Source: Bacillus sp. ISL-34 (GTDB lineage: Bacteria; Bacillota; Bacilli; Bacillales; DSM-1321). From it: DNA of 64,000 nt. The stretch lies in contig NZ_JAGGQJ010000025.1 in the NCBI RefSeq assembly GCF_018613325.1, positions 166,071 through 230,070 of the forward strand, in the 5' to 3' direction. Each line of letters starts with the position of its first letter. Position 1 is the first letter of the stretch. Positions 1-9,497 of the stretch are shown here, piece by piece. A program made the translations under genes and the position numbers. A model generated the notes under the pieces. It did not search any database and was not told the DNA's origin. It saw only the letters and a list, made by a program, of their open reading frames with translations.

Positions 1-263
1 TCATCTTTAGAAAGTAAAGCCAACTCAATTAAGGCCAAAAGATGAGTTTCGTTACTGATTTCCAGATCCGGCAGTTTTTCAGTCCATTTACTCGGAATCC
101 AAATCGATTTCCCAACCGCTTTTTCATTGTCACTTTCCACAACATTCACTTTAACAATTTCACGATTATCGCTTACGTTTTCAACGAAACCATGGATAAG
201 TTCTCCATCTCTTGATTTTCCCTGTACCCAGTCCCCATTTTTGAAAAGATTGTTTTCAACCAT
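1..263 (-). CDS. IDEAL-domain small protein, cut by window edge
   Basis: The reading frame starts at ATG (263-261) behind AAAGGGGTG and runs off the left edge of the window, so 87 residues are visible. The N-terminal part contains FKNGDWVQGKSRDGELIHGF, a short beta-rich module. The last visible residues, LLALIELALLSKDE, resemble the start of an IDEAL motif, found in small Bacillus proteins thought to mediate protein contacts. No membrane segment or signal peptide is visible. The motif is incomplete, so the family call is moderate and the function is unknown. Confidence 0.6.
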   Translation of the reverse strand, partial: MVENNLFKNGDWVQGKSRDGELIHGFVENVSDNREIVKVNVVESDNEKAVGKSIWIPSKWTEKLPDLEISNETHLLALIELALLSKD

Positions 264-363
264 TTCCTTAACACCCCTTTTATATTCATTTGATAATAAA
301 ACTATAGTTATTAACTGTATTAATAAAATATACATTTTGTGCAAAGAAAAAACTAAATCAATA

Positions 364-783
364 TCACGGACATTGTTTAATTTTTTCCAAAAAAGTGCTG
401 AGAGTTATGTCTTCCAAATATTTTTCAAAATATAATTCAGCTTCATCGAATATTTGATCCATGACTACCTGGGTATTGGAAGATATGACACATTTTTTCT
501 CCGGATCACCTGTACACCACTTTGGTTTCAAGGTTCCGTGTGAGACCGTTATATAAATATCTGCCAAACTTACCTCTTCAGGATTACAGTCTAGAATATA
601 GCCTCCGCCCACACCTTCTTTAGTTTTAACAAATCCCTTTTTCCTTAAGCAGCTCATCATTTTCCGAATCCTTGCCGAGTTTGTACAAACGTTTTCTGCG
701 ATAGATTCACTGCTTGCCATATGATCTGGTAGATAAGCTAAATAGACCAAACTATGCACAGCTATTGTAAAATCACTATTCAC
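364..783 (-). CDS. Rrf2-family transcriptional regulator
   Basis: This is a roughly 139-residue winged-helix regulator of the Rrf2 type, a family that includes IscR, NsrR, CymR and YwnA. The N-terminus NSDFTIAVHSLVYLAYL and the wing segment GVGGGYIL are characteristic. Cysteines lie at about 33, 45, 66, 90 and 98. C90 and C98 sit in the loop that holds the cluster ligands in IscR/NsrR, but IscR uses three, so redox or metal sensing is only inferred. I chose the GTG start at 783 because GAGGAGG lies 9 bases upstream. An in-frame ATG at 792 directly abuts that site, which is too close. The target genes are not evident. Confidence 0.85.
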   Translation of the reverse strand: MNSDFTIAVHSLVYLAYLPDHMASSESIAENVCTNSARIRKMMSCLRKKGFVKTKEGVGGGYILDCNPEEVSLADIYITVSHGTLKPKWCTGDPEKKCVISSNTQVVMDQIFDEAELYFEKYLEDITLSTFLEKIKQCP

Positions 784-814
784 TTTTCGCATCCTCCTCA
801 AGGAGATTACTGTA

Positions 815-845
815 ATTTTAATATTTACAGTTGATAAAGTCAACT
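815..845 (-). promoter_or_regulatory. Promoter and candidate operator of the Rrf2 gene
   Basis: On the minus strand TTGACT (843-838) is followed by a 17-bp spacer and TAAAAT (820-815), a good sigma-A promoter. The inverted repeat AGTTGA-TAAAG-TCAACT (829-845) overlaps the -35 box, where an autorepressor would bind. Autoregulation is inferred from position. Confidence 0.6.
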
Positions 846-893
846 CAAAAAACCTCAACTGAGTCCTCAACTTTGTTGATTACTTTATGATTG

Positions 894-937
894 TAATGAA
901 ATCCCCCCTAACACAAAGGATTGAGGGAATTTCATTA
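894..937 (-). terminator. Hairpin between the CotF-like pair and the Rrf2 gene
   Basis: TAATGAAAT-CCC pairs with GGG-AATTTCATTA around a loop. It lies just downstream of the minus-strand CotF-like genes. There is no strong U-run, so it may be a weak terminator or an RNA-stabilising stem. Confidence 0.4.
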
Positions 938-960
938 ATTTATTTGGGAAACTGATAATC

Positions 961-1260
961 TCATCGTTGAGAAAGATTCAATGCCGTATTAGCCGCTTTT
1001 AGATTCACCTGCGATTGCTCACTTATATCCTGAGGATGATAATAACCTTTTGAAACCATATAATCACTTATTAACCCATGTGTTTCTACAGCAGACCTCA
1101 GCTGTTCCCGTAATGCAGCCCTCAATTCAGGTGAAGCTGTTTCTGTTATGGCGAAAGCCGTATTTCTTATTCCAGATTTGGCAGAATTGAGAAAGTCAGT
1201 AGCAATCACCTGATCGGTCATACCGCCCATACCCGCCATATTTTGCAAAATGTTAGTCAT
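961..1260 (-). CDS. yraD: CotF-family spore coat-like protein (YraD-like)
   Basis: This 99-residue protein matches the CotF superfamily, with the helical core DFLNSAKSGIRN, ITETASPELR and the segment MVSKGYYHP. B. subtilis YraD is also about 99 residues. These are ferritin-like helical proteins linked to spores; no metal ligands are obvious. The gene overlaps the preceding small partner by four bases (ATGA), so translation is probably coupled. In B. subtilis the yraD/yraE pair lies beside adhB in one block. Here the pair is inverted and divergent from the second pair and adhB. Confidence 0.8.
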   Translation of the reverse strand: MTNILQNMAGMGGMTDQVIATDFLNSAKSGIRNTAFAITETASPELRAALREQLRSAVETHGLISDYMVSKGYYHPQDISEQSQVNLKAANTALNLSQR

Positions 1261-1484
1261 TGTCTTCCCTCGCCTTGATTTACCAGGATTTCCTGTAATT
1301 TTTGAATATGCTCTCTTCCGTTACTCATGTCTTGTAAAAGGATGTTTTTTAATTCCGTATCTTGGACTAACCCATTCATTGTAGAAGATTTTGATAGACA
1401 AAGGCTTTTGAAATTCAATAATTCATGCAGTTCTAACGTTTCATGCAGTCCCAACTTTTCCACTAGAAGCATCTCTCCTTTCAT
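1257..1484 (-). CDS. yraE: Small CotF-partner protein (YraE-like)
   Basis: This is a short helical protein of about 75 residues with the signature LHETLELHELLNFKSLCLSKS. The same HE..E.HE.LN.K pattern occurs in the paralogue at 1638-1853. The ATG at 1484 follows AAGGAAGTGAT, close to a perfect ribosome binding site at good spacing. A GTG at 1463 behind AAAGGAG is an alternative that would align better with the paralogue. Role: predicted spore-associated partner of the CotF-like protein encoded immediately downstream. The biochemical function is unknown. Confidence 0.7.
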   Translation of the reverse strand: MKGEMLLVEKLGLHETLELHELLNFKSLCLSKSSTMNGLVQDTELKNILLQDMSNGREHIQKLQEILVNQGEGRQ

Positions 1485-1637
1485 TAACAATCACTTCCTT
1501 ATCTTTCGTTGTTCGAAAGCTCTTATTCATTTTTTTAGAAGGTTAAAACCACTAGAAAAACAACATGTAGTCCTCTGTATACCTGAGTGTTGAATAGGGA
1601 AAATTACTTTTGTTACATAATCTTAGGAGGTGAGTTA

Positions 1638-1853
1638 ATGGAAAATGAAAAGCTCGCATTTCACGAGACCATGGAAACCCATGAAATATTAAATCTTAAA
1701 ACAATATGCTTAATGAAATCCAAATTAATGCAAGGAATTTGTTTTGACAATGATTTAAAGGCATTAATGGAAAAAGACGTACAGCAATCCATAGTAGCCA
1801 TTAATGAACTTAAGACTTTTTACGAAAGTGCACGAACAAACTATAAACAATGA
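1638..1853 (+). CDS. yraG: Small CotF-partner protein (YraG-like)
   Basis: This 71-residue protein starts at ATG 1638 behind AGGAGGTGAG. The motif AFHETMETHEILNLKTICLMKS parallels the YraE-like protein on the other strand, so the two are paralogues. It is followed after 11 bases by the larger CotF-like gene and then adhB, giving the B. subtilis order yraG-yraF-adhB. It is probably expressed during sporulation, by analogy. No catalytic residues are visible. Confidence 0.75.
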   Translation: MENEKLAFHETMETHEILNLKTICLMKSKLMQGICFDNDLKALMEKDVQQSIVAINELKTFYESARTNYKQ

Positions 1854-1864
1854 GGTGAGCTTTA

Positions 1865-2227
1865 ATGGAAATGGACTTTTTAGATCCCCAAGGTGCTGAA
1901 CATATGCCTGAAATGGCAGATTCCGCTATTGCCTTGGATTTCCTCCTGTCGGTCAAAAACGGGATTCATACGTATGGTATTGCTTTGTCAGAAACGGCAA
2001 GTCCAGAATTGCGTAAAACCTTGTACCAGCAAATGGAGCAATCCATTGATCTGCATGCTGAAATATCCGATTTAATGATAAGTAAAGGCTGGCTTTATCC
2101 AAATGATGTAGGAAAACAAGTTGAATTGGATTTGAAATCAGCCGTTATGGCCGTTAGCATCGCTGGGATGAAATTGTTTCCTAACGATACGGATAGACTC
2201 GGTATGTTCGCAACGCCGAATAAATAG
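1865..2227 (+). CDS. yraF: CotF-family spore coat-like protein (YraF-like)
   Basis: This 120-residue CotF-superfamily protein has the core DFLLSVKNGIHTY, SETASPELRKTLYQQ and ISKGWLYPNDV, the same landmarks as the 961-1260 protein with a longer C-terminus. B. subtilis YraF is of similar length (about 122). The start ATG follows GAGGTGAGC. The gene lies 11 bases after its small partner and 13 bases before adhB, so the three look like one operon. Confidence 0.8.
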   Translation: MEMDFLDPQGAEHMPEMADSAIALDFLLSVKNGIHTYGIALSETASPELRKTLYQQMEQSIDLHAEISDLMISKGWLYPNDVGKQVELDLKSAVMAVSIAGMKLFPNDTDRLGMFATPNK

Positions 2228-2240
2228 AGGAGGAAGTTTA

Positions 2241-3377
2241 ATGAAAGCCGTAACTTACCAGGGCAATAAAAATGTGCAGGTCAAAGAGGTTAAAGACCCC
2301 AATATCAAAAATTCTGATGACATCATCGTAAAAATTACTGCTTCGGCCATTTGCGGTTCGGATTTGCACTTGATTCATCAAATGATACCCAATATGCCAA
2401 CGGATTATATTATTGGTCATGAGCCAATGGGGGTTGTGGAGGAAGTTGGTCCTGGTGTAAATAAATTAAGAAAGGGCGATCGTGTAATCATCCCCTTTAA
2501 CGTTAGCTGCGGAAGCTGCTGGTATTGCGACAACGACCTTACAAGTCAGTGCGATAACTCGAATCCTCATGGGGAAATGGGCGGATTTTTTGGTTATTCA
2601 GAAACAACTGGCGGGTATGCTGGAGGACAAGCAGAATACATGCGGGTTCCTTATGGGAATTTCACTCCTTTTAAGATTCCAGAAGACTGTGAGATTGAAG
2701 ATGAAAAATTGATATTACTTGCCGATGCAGCTTCAACCGCATTTTGGAGCGTTGACCATGCAGGAGTAAAACCAGGTGATACTGTAATCATCTTAGGCTG
2801 CGGTCCCGTTGGATTACTCGTACAAAAATTCGCTTGGTTCAAAGGAGCGAAAAGGGTCATTGCCGTCGATCATCTCAATTATCGTCTGGAACATGCAAAA
2901 CGGACAAATAAAGTCGAAATCGTTAATTTCGAACATTATGAAAACGCAGGGGAATATCTCAAAGAAATAACTAAAGGCGGAGCTGATATCGTAATTGACT
3001 GTTCAGGCATGAGCGGAAAAATGACTCCTATGGAATATCTTGCAACGGGGCTTAAGCTTCATGGCGGTGCTATGGGTGGTATTGTAATCGCCTCCCAAGC
3101 GGTCCGTAAAGCAGGAACCATTCAAATAACGGGTGCTTACGGAGGGCGTTATAATGGCTTTCCGCTAGGAGATCTATTTCAAAGAAACGTGGAAATCAAA
3201 ACCGGACAAGCTCCTGTGATCCCTTATATGCCATATCTTTATAATCTTATATCTGAAGGGAAAGTTGATCCTGGCGATGTCGTAACCCACGTACTGCCAT
3301 TGGATCAAGCTAAACATGGTTACCAAGTATTCGATACAAGGACAGACGGATGCATTAAAGTGGTGTTAAAACCATGA
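2241..3377 (+). CDS. adhB: Zinc-dependent alcohol dehydrogenase AdhB
   Basis: This 378-residue medium-chain dehydrogenase has the same length as B. subtilis AdhB and matches it closely by eye throughout. Catalytic zinc ligands are in AICGSDLH and IGHEPMG. The structural zinc loop has CGSCWYCDNDLTSQC. The NAD(P) fold GCGPVGLLVQ lies around residues 185-195. The family oxidises alcohols or glutathione-type adducts such as formaldehyde conjugates; the substrate here is unknown. The ribosome binding site AGGAGGAAG fits the ATG. It is co-oriented with the yraG/yraF-like genes, tying the enzyme to the spore-coat-like proteins. Confidence 0.92.
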   Translation: MKAVTYQGNKNVQVKEVKDPNIKNSDDIIVKITASAICGSDLHLIHQMIPNMPTDYIIGHEPMGVVEEVGPGVNKLRKGDRVIIPFNVSCGSCWYCDNDLTSQCDNSNPHGEMGGFFGYSETTGGYAGGQAEYMRVPYGNFTPFKIPEDCEIEDEKLILLADAASTAFWSVDHAGVKPGDTVIILGCGPVGLLVQKFAWFKGAKRVIAVDHLNYRLEHAKRTNKVEIVNFEHYENAGEYLKEITKGGADIVIDCSGMSGKMTPMEYLATGLKLHGGAMGGIVIASQAVRKAGTIQITGAYGGRYNGFPLGDLFQRNVEIKTGQAPVIPYMPYLYNLISEGKVDPGDVVTHVLPLDQAKHGYQVFDTRTDGCIKVVLKP

Positions 3378-3407
3378 TTATTATATGAAATTTGAATGGC
3401 CAGGCAC

Positions 3408-3454
3408 TCAAATTCAGGAACCTTACATGAAATATATTAAGTTTCTGAATTTGA
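3408..3454 (+). terminator. Inverted repeat after adhB
   Basis: TCAAATTCAG pairs with CTGAATTTGA, with further AAC..GTT pairing inside, 30 bases after the adhB stop. There is no U-run, so this is a plausible but imperfect terminator. The rest of the gap to 3693 is AT-rich and I see no gene in it. Confidence 0.45.
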
Positions 3455-3693
3455 TGAATCCTGAGTAGTATCATGAAAGTCTCATGAACTAATTCTTTCT
3501 ATTTTAAACCTTTCAAGCCCCCTTGCTTTATCCCCTAACAACACAAAAAAACCCCTCTCTCTGATTTAGAGTTTCCACCAGAGAAAGAAGTTTCGGATTA
3601 GTAAATGAAAGATAAAGCAAAAACAAGAAAAATTTATGATGAAAGATTCACTCTTCATGGTAGTTATGATTTGCTTATCTTATAATTGCTATC

Positions 3694-3909
3694 TTATTTT
3701 GTTTGTTGTTTATTCATGGCGCTCATCATTTGATTAATTTTCTTTTGGGATGGTTTCATACCCATTTGCATCATCATCATTTTCAACATCTGTTCGTTAA
3801 TTGGCGGATTTTTCTTTAAGTAATCCATCATGTATTTACGAGCGATGAAAAATCCCAGCACTACTCCAGCAATCAATGCCAGTACGCCAACTAGAATGTA
3901 AACCCACAT
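3694..3909 (-). CDS. yneF: YneF-family small membrane protein
   Basis: This 71-residue protein has one N-terminal membrane segment (about residues 4-24, with [12 protein letters not shown]). The conserved tail is [29 protein letters not shown], cited here only as a landmark family pattern (UPF0154). Position and orientation after sirA and tkt match B. subtilis. The function is unknown; in mycoplasmas and bacilli it is a conserved small membrane protein. The start follows GGAGGAAAT. Confidence 0.92.
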   Translation of the reverse strand: MWVYILVGVLALIAGVVLGFFIARKYMMDYLKKNPPINEQMLKMMMMQMGMKPSQKKINQMMSAMNKQQTK

Positions 3910-3993
3910 ACTATTTCCTCCTTCGTGTTGTCTAACATCAGTGTACTAGACCAAAGGTTATTATACAATACCCGCTACTGAAAAGTCCCCCAT

Positions 3994-4434
3994 TTAGACA
4001 AATTTTCTTTCTTTTATCGGTTTTAACCAACCGTATTTTTCATGTTCAAAATCAATGGCCAGAAAACTCGCTTCATATTTTCGAATGCTTTCAAAGAAAG
4101 CCGTCTCCGCTTCATAGTCTCCTTCAGCTTTAAGGGTAATGGAATCATTCTGAATGATTAAAACGGCTTTACTTGATCCGTTTGTTTTTTCTAAATAGTA
4201 TTTTCCATTTTGAGTCCAATAATTCATCTTTTTTTGCAAACGTTGTTCAATAGCTAACTGCAACTGGATAATCGGGACTGTTTTGGTGACATATTCGATT
4301 TGTTTTTGCAAAATACTCTTCAGTCTGCCCCTTGCTTGAATATACTCCAAAAACAAATTGAAAAATAGCTTTTCTCTTCCATAATAATGATGGGCAAATT
4401 CATCTTCGATTAAATAAATTTGATAGGTTCTCAT
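3994..4434 (-). CDS. sirA: Sporulation inhibitor of replication SirA
   Basis: The protein has about 146 residues from the ATG at 4434, chosen because AGGAGGT lies 8 bases upstream; longer in-frame starts lack a site. Landmarks are YLIEDEFAHHYYGRE at the N-terminus, EAETAFFESIRK, and the C-terminal FLAIDFEHEKYGWLKPIKER. In B. subtilis SirA is induced by Spo0A and binds DnaA domain I to block new rounds of replication as cells commit to sporulation. The neighbours tkt and yneF match the B. subtilis order. Confidence 0.92.
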   Translation of the reverse strand: MRTYQIYLIEDEFAHHYYGREKLFFNLFLEYIQARGRLKSILQKQIEYVTKTVPIIQLQLAIEQRLQKKMNYWTQNGKYYLEKTNGSSKAVLIIQNDSITLKAEGDYEAETAFFESIRKYEASFLAIDFEHEKYGWLKPIKERKFV

Positions 4435-4683
4435 CAGCCAATACCTCCTAGCTTTCCTATTTTGGTCACGAAAACATCTAACCACCAGGACCCTCTCCAC
4501 TATTTTCCATATTGATGACTTTCCCCTTTAATTGACACATTTAAACGAAATTTATTTATTCTCATTATATATTGACAAACTAAAAAGATATGTTGTTTGC
4601 TGGAGAAATTTTCTTCTTTTTTTGTCGAATAGGAGATTTCCTTTAGAATAGGAGCACGCAATATAAAATAGGATTGTTTTGAT

Positions 4684-4716
4684 AAAAAAACTGACACCAA
4701 ACTAGTTGGTGTCAGT
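4684..4716 (-). terminator. Rho-independent terminator of tkt
   Basis: On the minus strand ACTGACACCAA pairs with TTGGTGTCAGT around a short loop and is followed by TTTTTT. It lies 12 bases after the tkt stop. Confidence 0.9.
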
Positions 4717-4728
4717 TCTCCATTACTA

Positions 4729-6732
4729 TTATTTAAGCATTTCCTTTACACGAGCAACTACATTTTCTACAGTGAAGCCGAATTCCTCCATGATCTTACC
4801 GCCTGGTGCAGAAGCTCCAAAATGATTGATGGCCAATATTTCACCCTCATCACCTGCATAACGATCCCAACCAAACGGTGAAGCCACTTCGATGGCTAGA
4901 CGTTTTTTCACTGCCGGATTGATTACGCTTTGTTTATATTCTTTAGATTGAGTTTCAAATCGATCCCATGATGGCATGCTGATTACCGAAACATCAATTC
5001 CTTCGTTCGCTAAAGCTTTCTGTGCTTCCACAGCCAAGTTCACTTCGGAACCAGTCGCAAGAAGTAATGCATCAGCTACTTCTTTCTTAGCAGCAGAGAT
5101 GATGTACGCCCCTTTTGAAACACCTTCATACGCAGTTTCGGAAGTGTCTTTTATTGTTGGCAATCCTTGACGAGTCAGGACAAGGGCAGTTGGTTTATTT
5201 GTAGACTCCATAGCCACTTTCCAGGCTGCTGCCGTTTCATTGCCATCAGCTGGACGGATCACACCTAGGTTAGGCATTGCACGCAACGATGCCAATTGTT
5301 CGATTGGCTCATGAGTCGGTCCGTCTTCTCCTACAGCAATGCTGTCATGAGTGAATACATAGTTTACAGGCAGTCCCATTAGTGCTGCCATTCTTATTGC
5401 AGGACGTAGATAGTCAGAGAATACGAAGAATGTTCCTCCGTATACTTTTAATCCACCATGAAGTGCCATTCCATTTAAAGCCGCACCCATAGCGAATTCA
5501 CGTACACCGAACCAAATATTACGGCCACTGTAATTACCAGGCAATAGATCAGTCTCACCTTTGATGGCAGTATTATTAGATCCGGCTAAATCCGCAGAAC
5601 CCCCAATGAAGCTAGGGACCCTTTTGGCGATCGCATTTAGTACTTCCCCACTTGAAGCACGGGAAGCTAATGTCTTACCTTCTTCATAGACCGGAATTTC
5701 CTGATCCCACTCAGCAGGCAGTTCACCTTTGATGGCCAGCTCCAATTGCTGTGCTAGTTCAGGATGTGCTTCTTTGTAATTTTTGAACAATTCATTCCAA
5801 GCTTCTTCTTTTTGAGCGCCTGCATCAACTACAGCTTCATTGAAGTGTGAATACACTTCTTCCGGAACATGGAAGTCCTCTTCGAATGTCCATTTATATG
5901 CTTCTTTTGTCAATTTCAGCTCATCTGCACCAAGCGGAGCGCCGTGAACAGCAGATTTACCTGAACGGTTTGGTGAACCGTAACCAATAACCGTTTTAAC
6001 CTCGATTAATGTCGGGCGTGCATCGTCGGTTTTCGCTTCTTCAATCGCTTTAGCGATTTCCTGAAGATCGTTCCCATCCTCAACGCGGATATATTGCCAT
6101 CCATAAGATTTGAAACGGTCTGCTACGCTTTCACTAAATGATTGACTTAAGTCGCCGTCAAGGGAGATATCATTAGAATCATATAAAACAACAAGTCTTC
6201 CGAGCTGTAGATGTCCAGCTAATGAAGCGGCTTCTGCAGAAACACCTTCCATTAAATCTCCATCTCCACAAATGCTATATGTATAATGATCGACAACATT
6301 ATAAGAGTCGCGGTTATAGCTTTCTGCCAAGTGGCGTTCTGCCATTGCCATTCCGACTGCCATTGCGATACCTTGTCCAAGCGGCCCGGTAGTTGCATCT
6401 ACACCAGCCGTATGTCCGTATTCAGGATGTCCTGGAGTTTTACTGCCCCATTGACGGAAGCTTTTTAAATCTTCGATAGATAAGCCATAGCCTGATAAAT
6501 GAAGAAGGCTGTATAACAGCATTGATCCATGACCAGCTGAAAGAACAAAGCGATCTCTATTAAACCAATCTGGATTTTTCGGGTTATGGTTCATATATTC
6601 GGTCCATAGTTTATACGCCATCGGCGCTGCACCCATTGGCATACCTGGATGGCCGGAATTAGCCTTTTCAATTGCATCAATTGATAATGTACGAATCGTA
6701 TTGATAGAAAGTGCATCTAATTTATCTAACAT
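4729..6732 (-). CDS. tkt: Transketolase
   Basis: This is a 667-residue ThDP- and Mg-dependent transketolase, the usual length for Bacillus. It moves two-carbon units between sugar phosphates in the pentose phosphate pathway in the cytosol. Visible landmarks are SGHPGMP (H28), AGHGS (H68), the ThDP motif beginning GDGDLMEG (about 156), REFAMG with the catalytic Glu near 410, and [18 protein letters not shown]. The start ATG follows GGAAGGGATG. It is separated from sirA by a strong terminator and from ynzC by a hairpin, so it is probably a single-gene unit. Confidence 0.97.
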   Translation of the reverse strand: MLDKLDALSINTIRTLSIDAIEKANSGHPGMPMGAAPMAYKLWTEYMNHNPKNPDWFNRDRFVLSAGHGSMLLYSLLHLSGYGLSIEDLKSFRQWGSKTPGHPEYGHTAGVDATTGPLGQGIAMAVGMAMAERHLAESYNRDSYNVVDHYTYSICGDGDLMEGVSAEAASLAGHLQLGRLVVLYDSNDISLDGDLSQSFSESVADRFKSYGWQYIRVEDGNDLQEIAKAIEEAKTDDARPTLIEVKTVIGYGSPNRSGKSAVHGAPLGADELKLTKEAYKWTFEEDFHVPEEVYSHFNEAVVDAGAQKEEAWNELFKNYKEAHPELAQQLELAIKGELPAEWDQEIPVYEEGKTLASRASSGEVLNAIAKRVPSFIGGSADLAGSNNTAIKGETDLLPGNYSGRNIWFGVREFAMGAALNGMALHGGLKVYGGTFFVFSDYLRPAIRMAALMGLPVNYVFTHDSIAVGEDGPTHEPIEQLASLRAMPNLGVIRPADGNETAAAWKVAMESTNKPTALVLTRQGLPTIKDTSETAYEGVSKGAYIISAAKKEVADALLLATGSEVNLAVEAQKALANEGIDVSVISMPSWDRFETQSKEYKQSVINPAVKKRLAIEVASPFGWDRYAGDEGEILAINHFGASAPGGKIMEEFGFTVENVVARVKEMLK

Positions 6733-6851
6733 ATTGTAAAAACATCCCTTCCTGTAATGTACCTCTTTATATTATAGTGACAAGCATAATATCACAACTA
6801 AAATCACTATTTACTGCCCCAATATTAAAATTTTCTAGAAATAAGAGAAGT

Positions 6852-6879
6852 CCCCTATTTAGATTAAACTAAATAGGAG
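6852..6879 (-). terminator. Hairpin between ynzC and tkt
   Basis: CTATTTAG pairs with CTAAATAG, extended by CCC/GG, roughly 75 bases after the ynzC stop. It probably ends the yneA-yneB-ynzC transcript. It lacks a perfect U-run. Confidence 0.5.
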
Positions 6880-6956
6880 AATACATACATGAATGCACTC
6901 CCTTTTTACTCCTAAATGCTAATAGCATCCCCAAACGGAATGTTTTATCAGAAGCA

Positions 6957-7190
6957 TTAATGTAAGTTTCTTTTTTCTTTTATATTTTTTATCTTTTGAG
7001 GAGTGACGTCATTACCTTCGGGATCGACGACTTTCACATGCTCCAACGTATCGGTCATGGACTTTCTGAAAGTTTCCAAATACTCACTTCTCAATTGGGT
7101 TTGCTCTTTCGCCTCAACTTCCGTCAAACCTTCAGCCTTTGCCTTTTTAGAAAGTTCATTAATACGGGCTATTTTTTCTTTTGATAACAT
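6957..7190 (-). CDS. ynzC: YnzC/DUF896 family protein
   Basis: This 77-residue cytosolic protein of the UPF0291 family has SKEKIARINELSKKAKAEGL and the helix ending QLRSEYLETFRKSM. B. subtilis YnzC is 77 residues and sits in the SOS-controlled yneA-yneB-ynzC operon. Its structure is a helical hairpin and its function is unknown. It follows yneB by 65 bases in the same direction. Confidence 0.93.
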   Translation of the reverse strand: MLSKEKIARINELSKKAKAEGLTEVEAKEQTQLRSEYLETFRKSMTDTLEHVKVVDPEGNDVTPQKIKNIKEKRNLH

Positions 7191-7255
7191 AATTTCGCTC
7201 CTTCATAATCTCCGGATATTGTCATGGTATTAAAAAAAAAGCGAAATTACAAGTT

Positions 7256-7918
<663 letters not shown>

Positions 7919-7931
7919 CTACCTTCACTAC

Positions 7932-8243
7932 TTACTGCTCACTGGCCAAATTCTGGACAATTTCTTCCCCTTTAACCGGAATGACGATGACTTGACCAGG
8001 TTTAATTGAATCCGCCCTGACTCCATTATGCTCTTCTATCCAACCAATGAATTCTTTTTTTGTCAAATTTGCTTCTTCATATTCTTCGGCAATTCCCCAT
8101 AGGGTATCACCTTCACTTACTTCTATAGAAAGGAAATCCTTTTTTGGATCATTGTTCAATGTACAAGAGAATAAAATTGAAAAGATGAATACAGATCCCG
8201 CTAATAGAATCGTATAAATATAATTTTTGTATAAATTTTTCAT
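7932..8243 (-). CDS. yneA: Cell division suppressor YneA
   Basis: This 103-residue protein has an N-terminal membrane segment (about residues 9-27) and an extracellular LysM domain. Landmarks are VSEGDTLWGIAEEY and GQVIVIPVKG (about residues 42-91). In B. subtilis YneA is the SOS-induced inhibitor that delays septation after DNA damage, and LysM binds peptidoglycan. The ATG follows GGAGGGATATTT. It is divergent from lexA with SOS boxes between them. Confidence 0.94.
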   Translation of the reverse strand: MKNLYKNYIYTILLAGSVFIFSILFSCTLNNDPKKDFLSIEVSEGDTLWGIAEEYEEANLTKKEFIGWIEEHNGVRADSIKPGQVIVIPVKGEEIVQNLASEQ

Positions 8244-8259
8244 AAATATCCCTCCAAAG

Positions 8260-8340
8260 CGAATGTTCGTTCGTATGTTATGGTCAAATTATAATACGAA
8301 CGTTTGTTTCAGTCAACAAGAAAATTCGAACTTATGTTTG
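8260..8340. promoter_or_regulatory. Three LexA (SOS) boxes between yneA and lexA
   Basis: Three sites resemble the Bacillus consensus CGAACRNRYGTTYC: CGAACGAACATTCG (8273-8260, minus), CGAACGTTTGTTTC (8297-8310) and CGAACTTATGTTTG (8327-8340). The multi-box layout between divergent lexA and yneA is the known B. subtilis arrangement and predicts SOS induction in both directions. Confidence 0.88.
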
Positions 8341-8366
8341 TATAGAGTTGGGGGCCATGCTATAAT
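8338..8366 (+). promoter_or_regulatory. lexA promoter
   Basis: TTGTAT (8338-8343), a 17-bp spacer and TATAAT (8361-8366). The -35 overlaps the third LexA box, so LexA would repress its own gene. Confidence 0.7.
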
Positions 8367-8398
8367 GTAGCAAAGAACATTGGGGAAGAGGTGCACAA

Positions 8399-9022
8399 AT
8401 GACTAAACTATCAAAACGGCAGCAAGATATTCTTGATTTCATTAAAGAAGAGGTCCGCCAAAAAGGGTATCCACCTTCCGTACGGGAGATTGGCGAAGCG
8501 GTGGGACTTGCTTCAAGTTCAACAGTACACGGACATTTATCCCGCCTGGAAAGCAAAGGCCTGATTAGACGTGACCCAACCAAGCCAAGGGCCATTGAAA
8601 TCATGAATTTGGAGGAAGCGAACAATATTCCAAAAGCCAATGTCGTGAACGTGCCGTTACTTGGTAAAGTAACAGCGGGAATGCCGATAACGGCCATTGA
8701 GAACATAGAAGAATACTTTCCGCTTCCCGAAAGCATGGTTCCGCATGATGACCATGTATTCATGCTGGAAATCATGGGTGAAAGTATGATCGAAGCAGGA
8801 ATTCATGATGGAGATTATGTCATCGTGAAACAACAAAGCAATGCCAATAATGGAGATATCGTCGTGGCCATGACGGAAGATGATGAAGCCACTGTAAAAC
8901 GATTCTTTAAGGAACCGGATTACATAAGGCTTCAGCCTGAGAACTCGAATATGGAACCAATTATTTTACGAGATGTTTCGATACTTGGAAAAGTAATAGG
9001 CTTATATAGACAAATACACTAA
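8399..9022 (+). CDS. lexA: SOS repressor LexA
   Basis: This 207-residue LexA has an N-terminal winged HTH ([21 protein letters not shown], about 27-46). The self-cleavage bond is Ala93-Gly94 in VTAGMPI. The S24 catalytic dyad is Ser129 (GESM) and Lys167 (ATVKRF). RecA filaments trigger cleavage and release the SOS genes, including the divergent yneA operon. The ATG at 8399 lies behind GAAGAGGTG. Confidence 0.97.
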   Translation: MTKLSKRQQDILDFIKEEVRQKGYPPSVREIGEAVGLASSSTVHGHLSRLESKGLIRRDPTKPRAIEIMNLEEANNIPKANVVNVPLLGKVTAGMPITAIENIEEYFPLPESMVPHDDHVFMLEIMGESMIEAGIHDGDYVIVKQQSNANNGDIVVAMTEDDEATVKRFFKEPDYIRLQPENSNMEPIILRDVSILGKVIGLYRQIH

Positions 9023-9045
9023 AAGCGCTAATCGCGCTTTTTTTG
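9021..9045 (+). terminator. lexA terminator
   Basis: AAAAGCGC-TAATC-GCGC followed by a run of T immediately after the stop codon. Confidence 0.85.
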
Positions 9046-9187
9046 TTTGTTTAATTTATGTCTTGAATTCTCTCAATATGCTTATGGAAGAGTAGATATT
9101 GATATATTTTTTAATAGAATCAAGTTTTCATGGGAATTTAAACATCCTTTATAACGGATGGAATTTATTCTAGCGCCCAGATAAAAT

Positions 9188-9432
9188 TCATTTCACTCTT
9201 AATCTTTGGTTCACTTTAATGGGGTTAAGATCGACCAAACCGTTCCACTGTTGAATCTGCACTTGTGTAGAACCGTATGCTTTTGCAAACGCAGAGACGG
9301 AATCCCCTTACTTGACAATATGATAAACCTCTTCAATGCTTGCATCATATTTAGTTAAATCGCTTGTTCCGATAAGGTTCACCAGTTTTTCTATATATTG
9401 GATCCGAGACGTACCCCGCATTGGTTTTCTGT
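9188..9432 (-). pseudogene. Remnant of a glucosaminidase/LysM cell-wall hydrolase
   Basis: Translating the minus strand through one frameshift and one in-frame TAA gives a coherent C-terminus. It begins AGYVSDPIY, continues EKLVNLIGTSDLTKYDASIE, and ends in a LysM repeat (GDSVSAFAKAYGSTQVQIQQ, then QRLRVK and a real stop). The first part resembles the end of FlgJ-like glucosaminidase domains. The LysM tail closely resembles that of the amidase at 17153-17842. No start or upstream domain remains, so this is a dead 3' fragment. The rest of the lexA to MFS gap holds nothing I recognise. Confidence 0.75.
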
Positions 9433-9497
9433 AATCTTTTTCTCCATATATTTATATACAACAAAACAGGAGTTCAATAAATTGACCCCTGCTTTTA

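Noticed and set aside
4500..4700. 66-residue minus-strand frame between sirA and tkt
   Set aside because: No ribosome binding site, low-complexity composition, and it spans the sirA promoter region and part of the tkt terminator.
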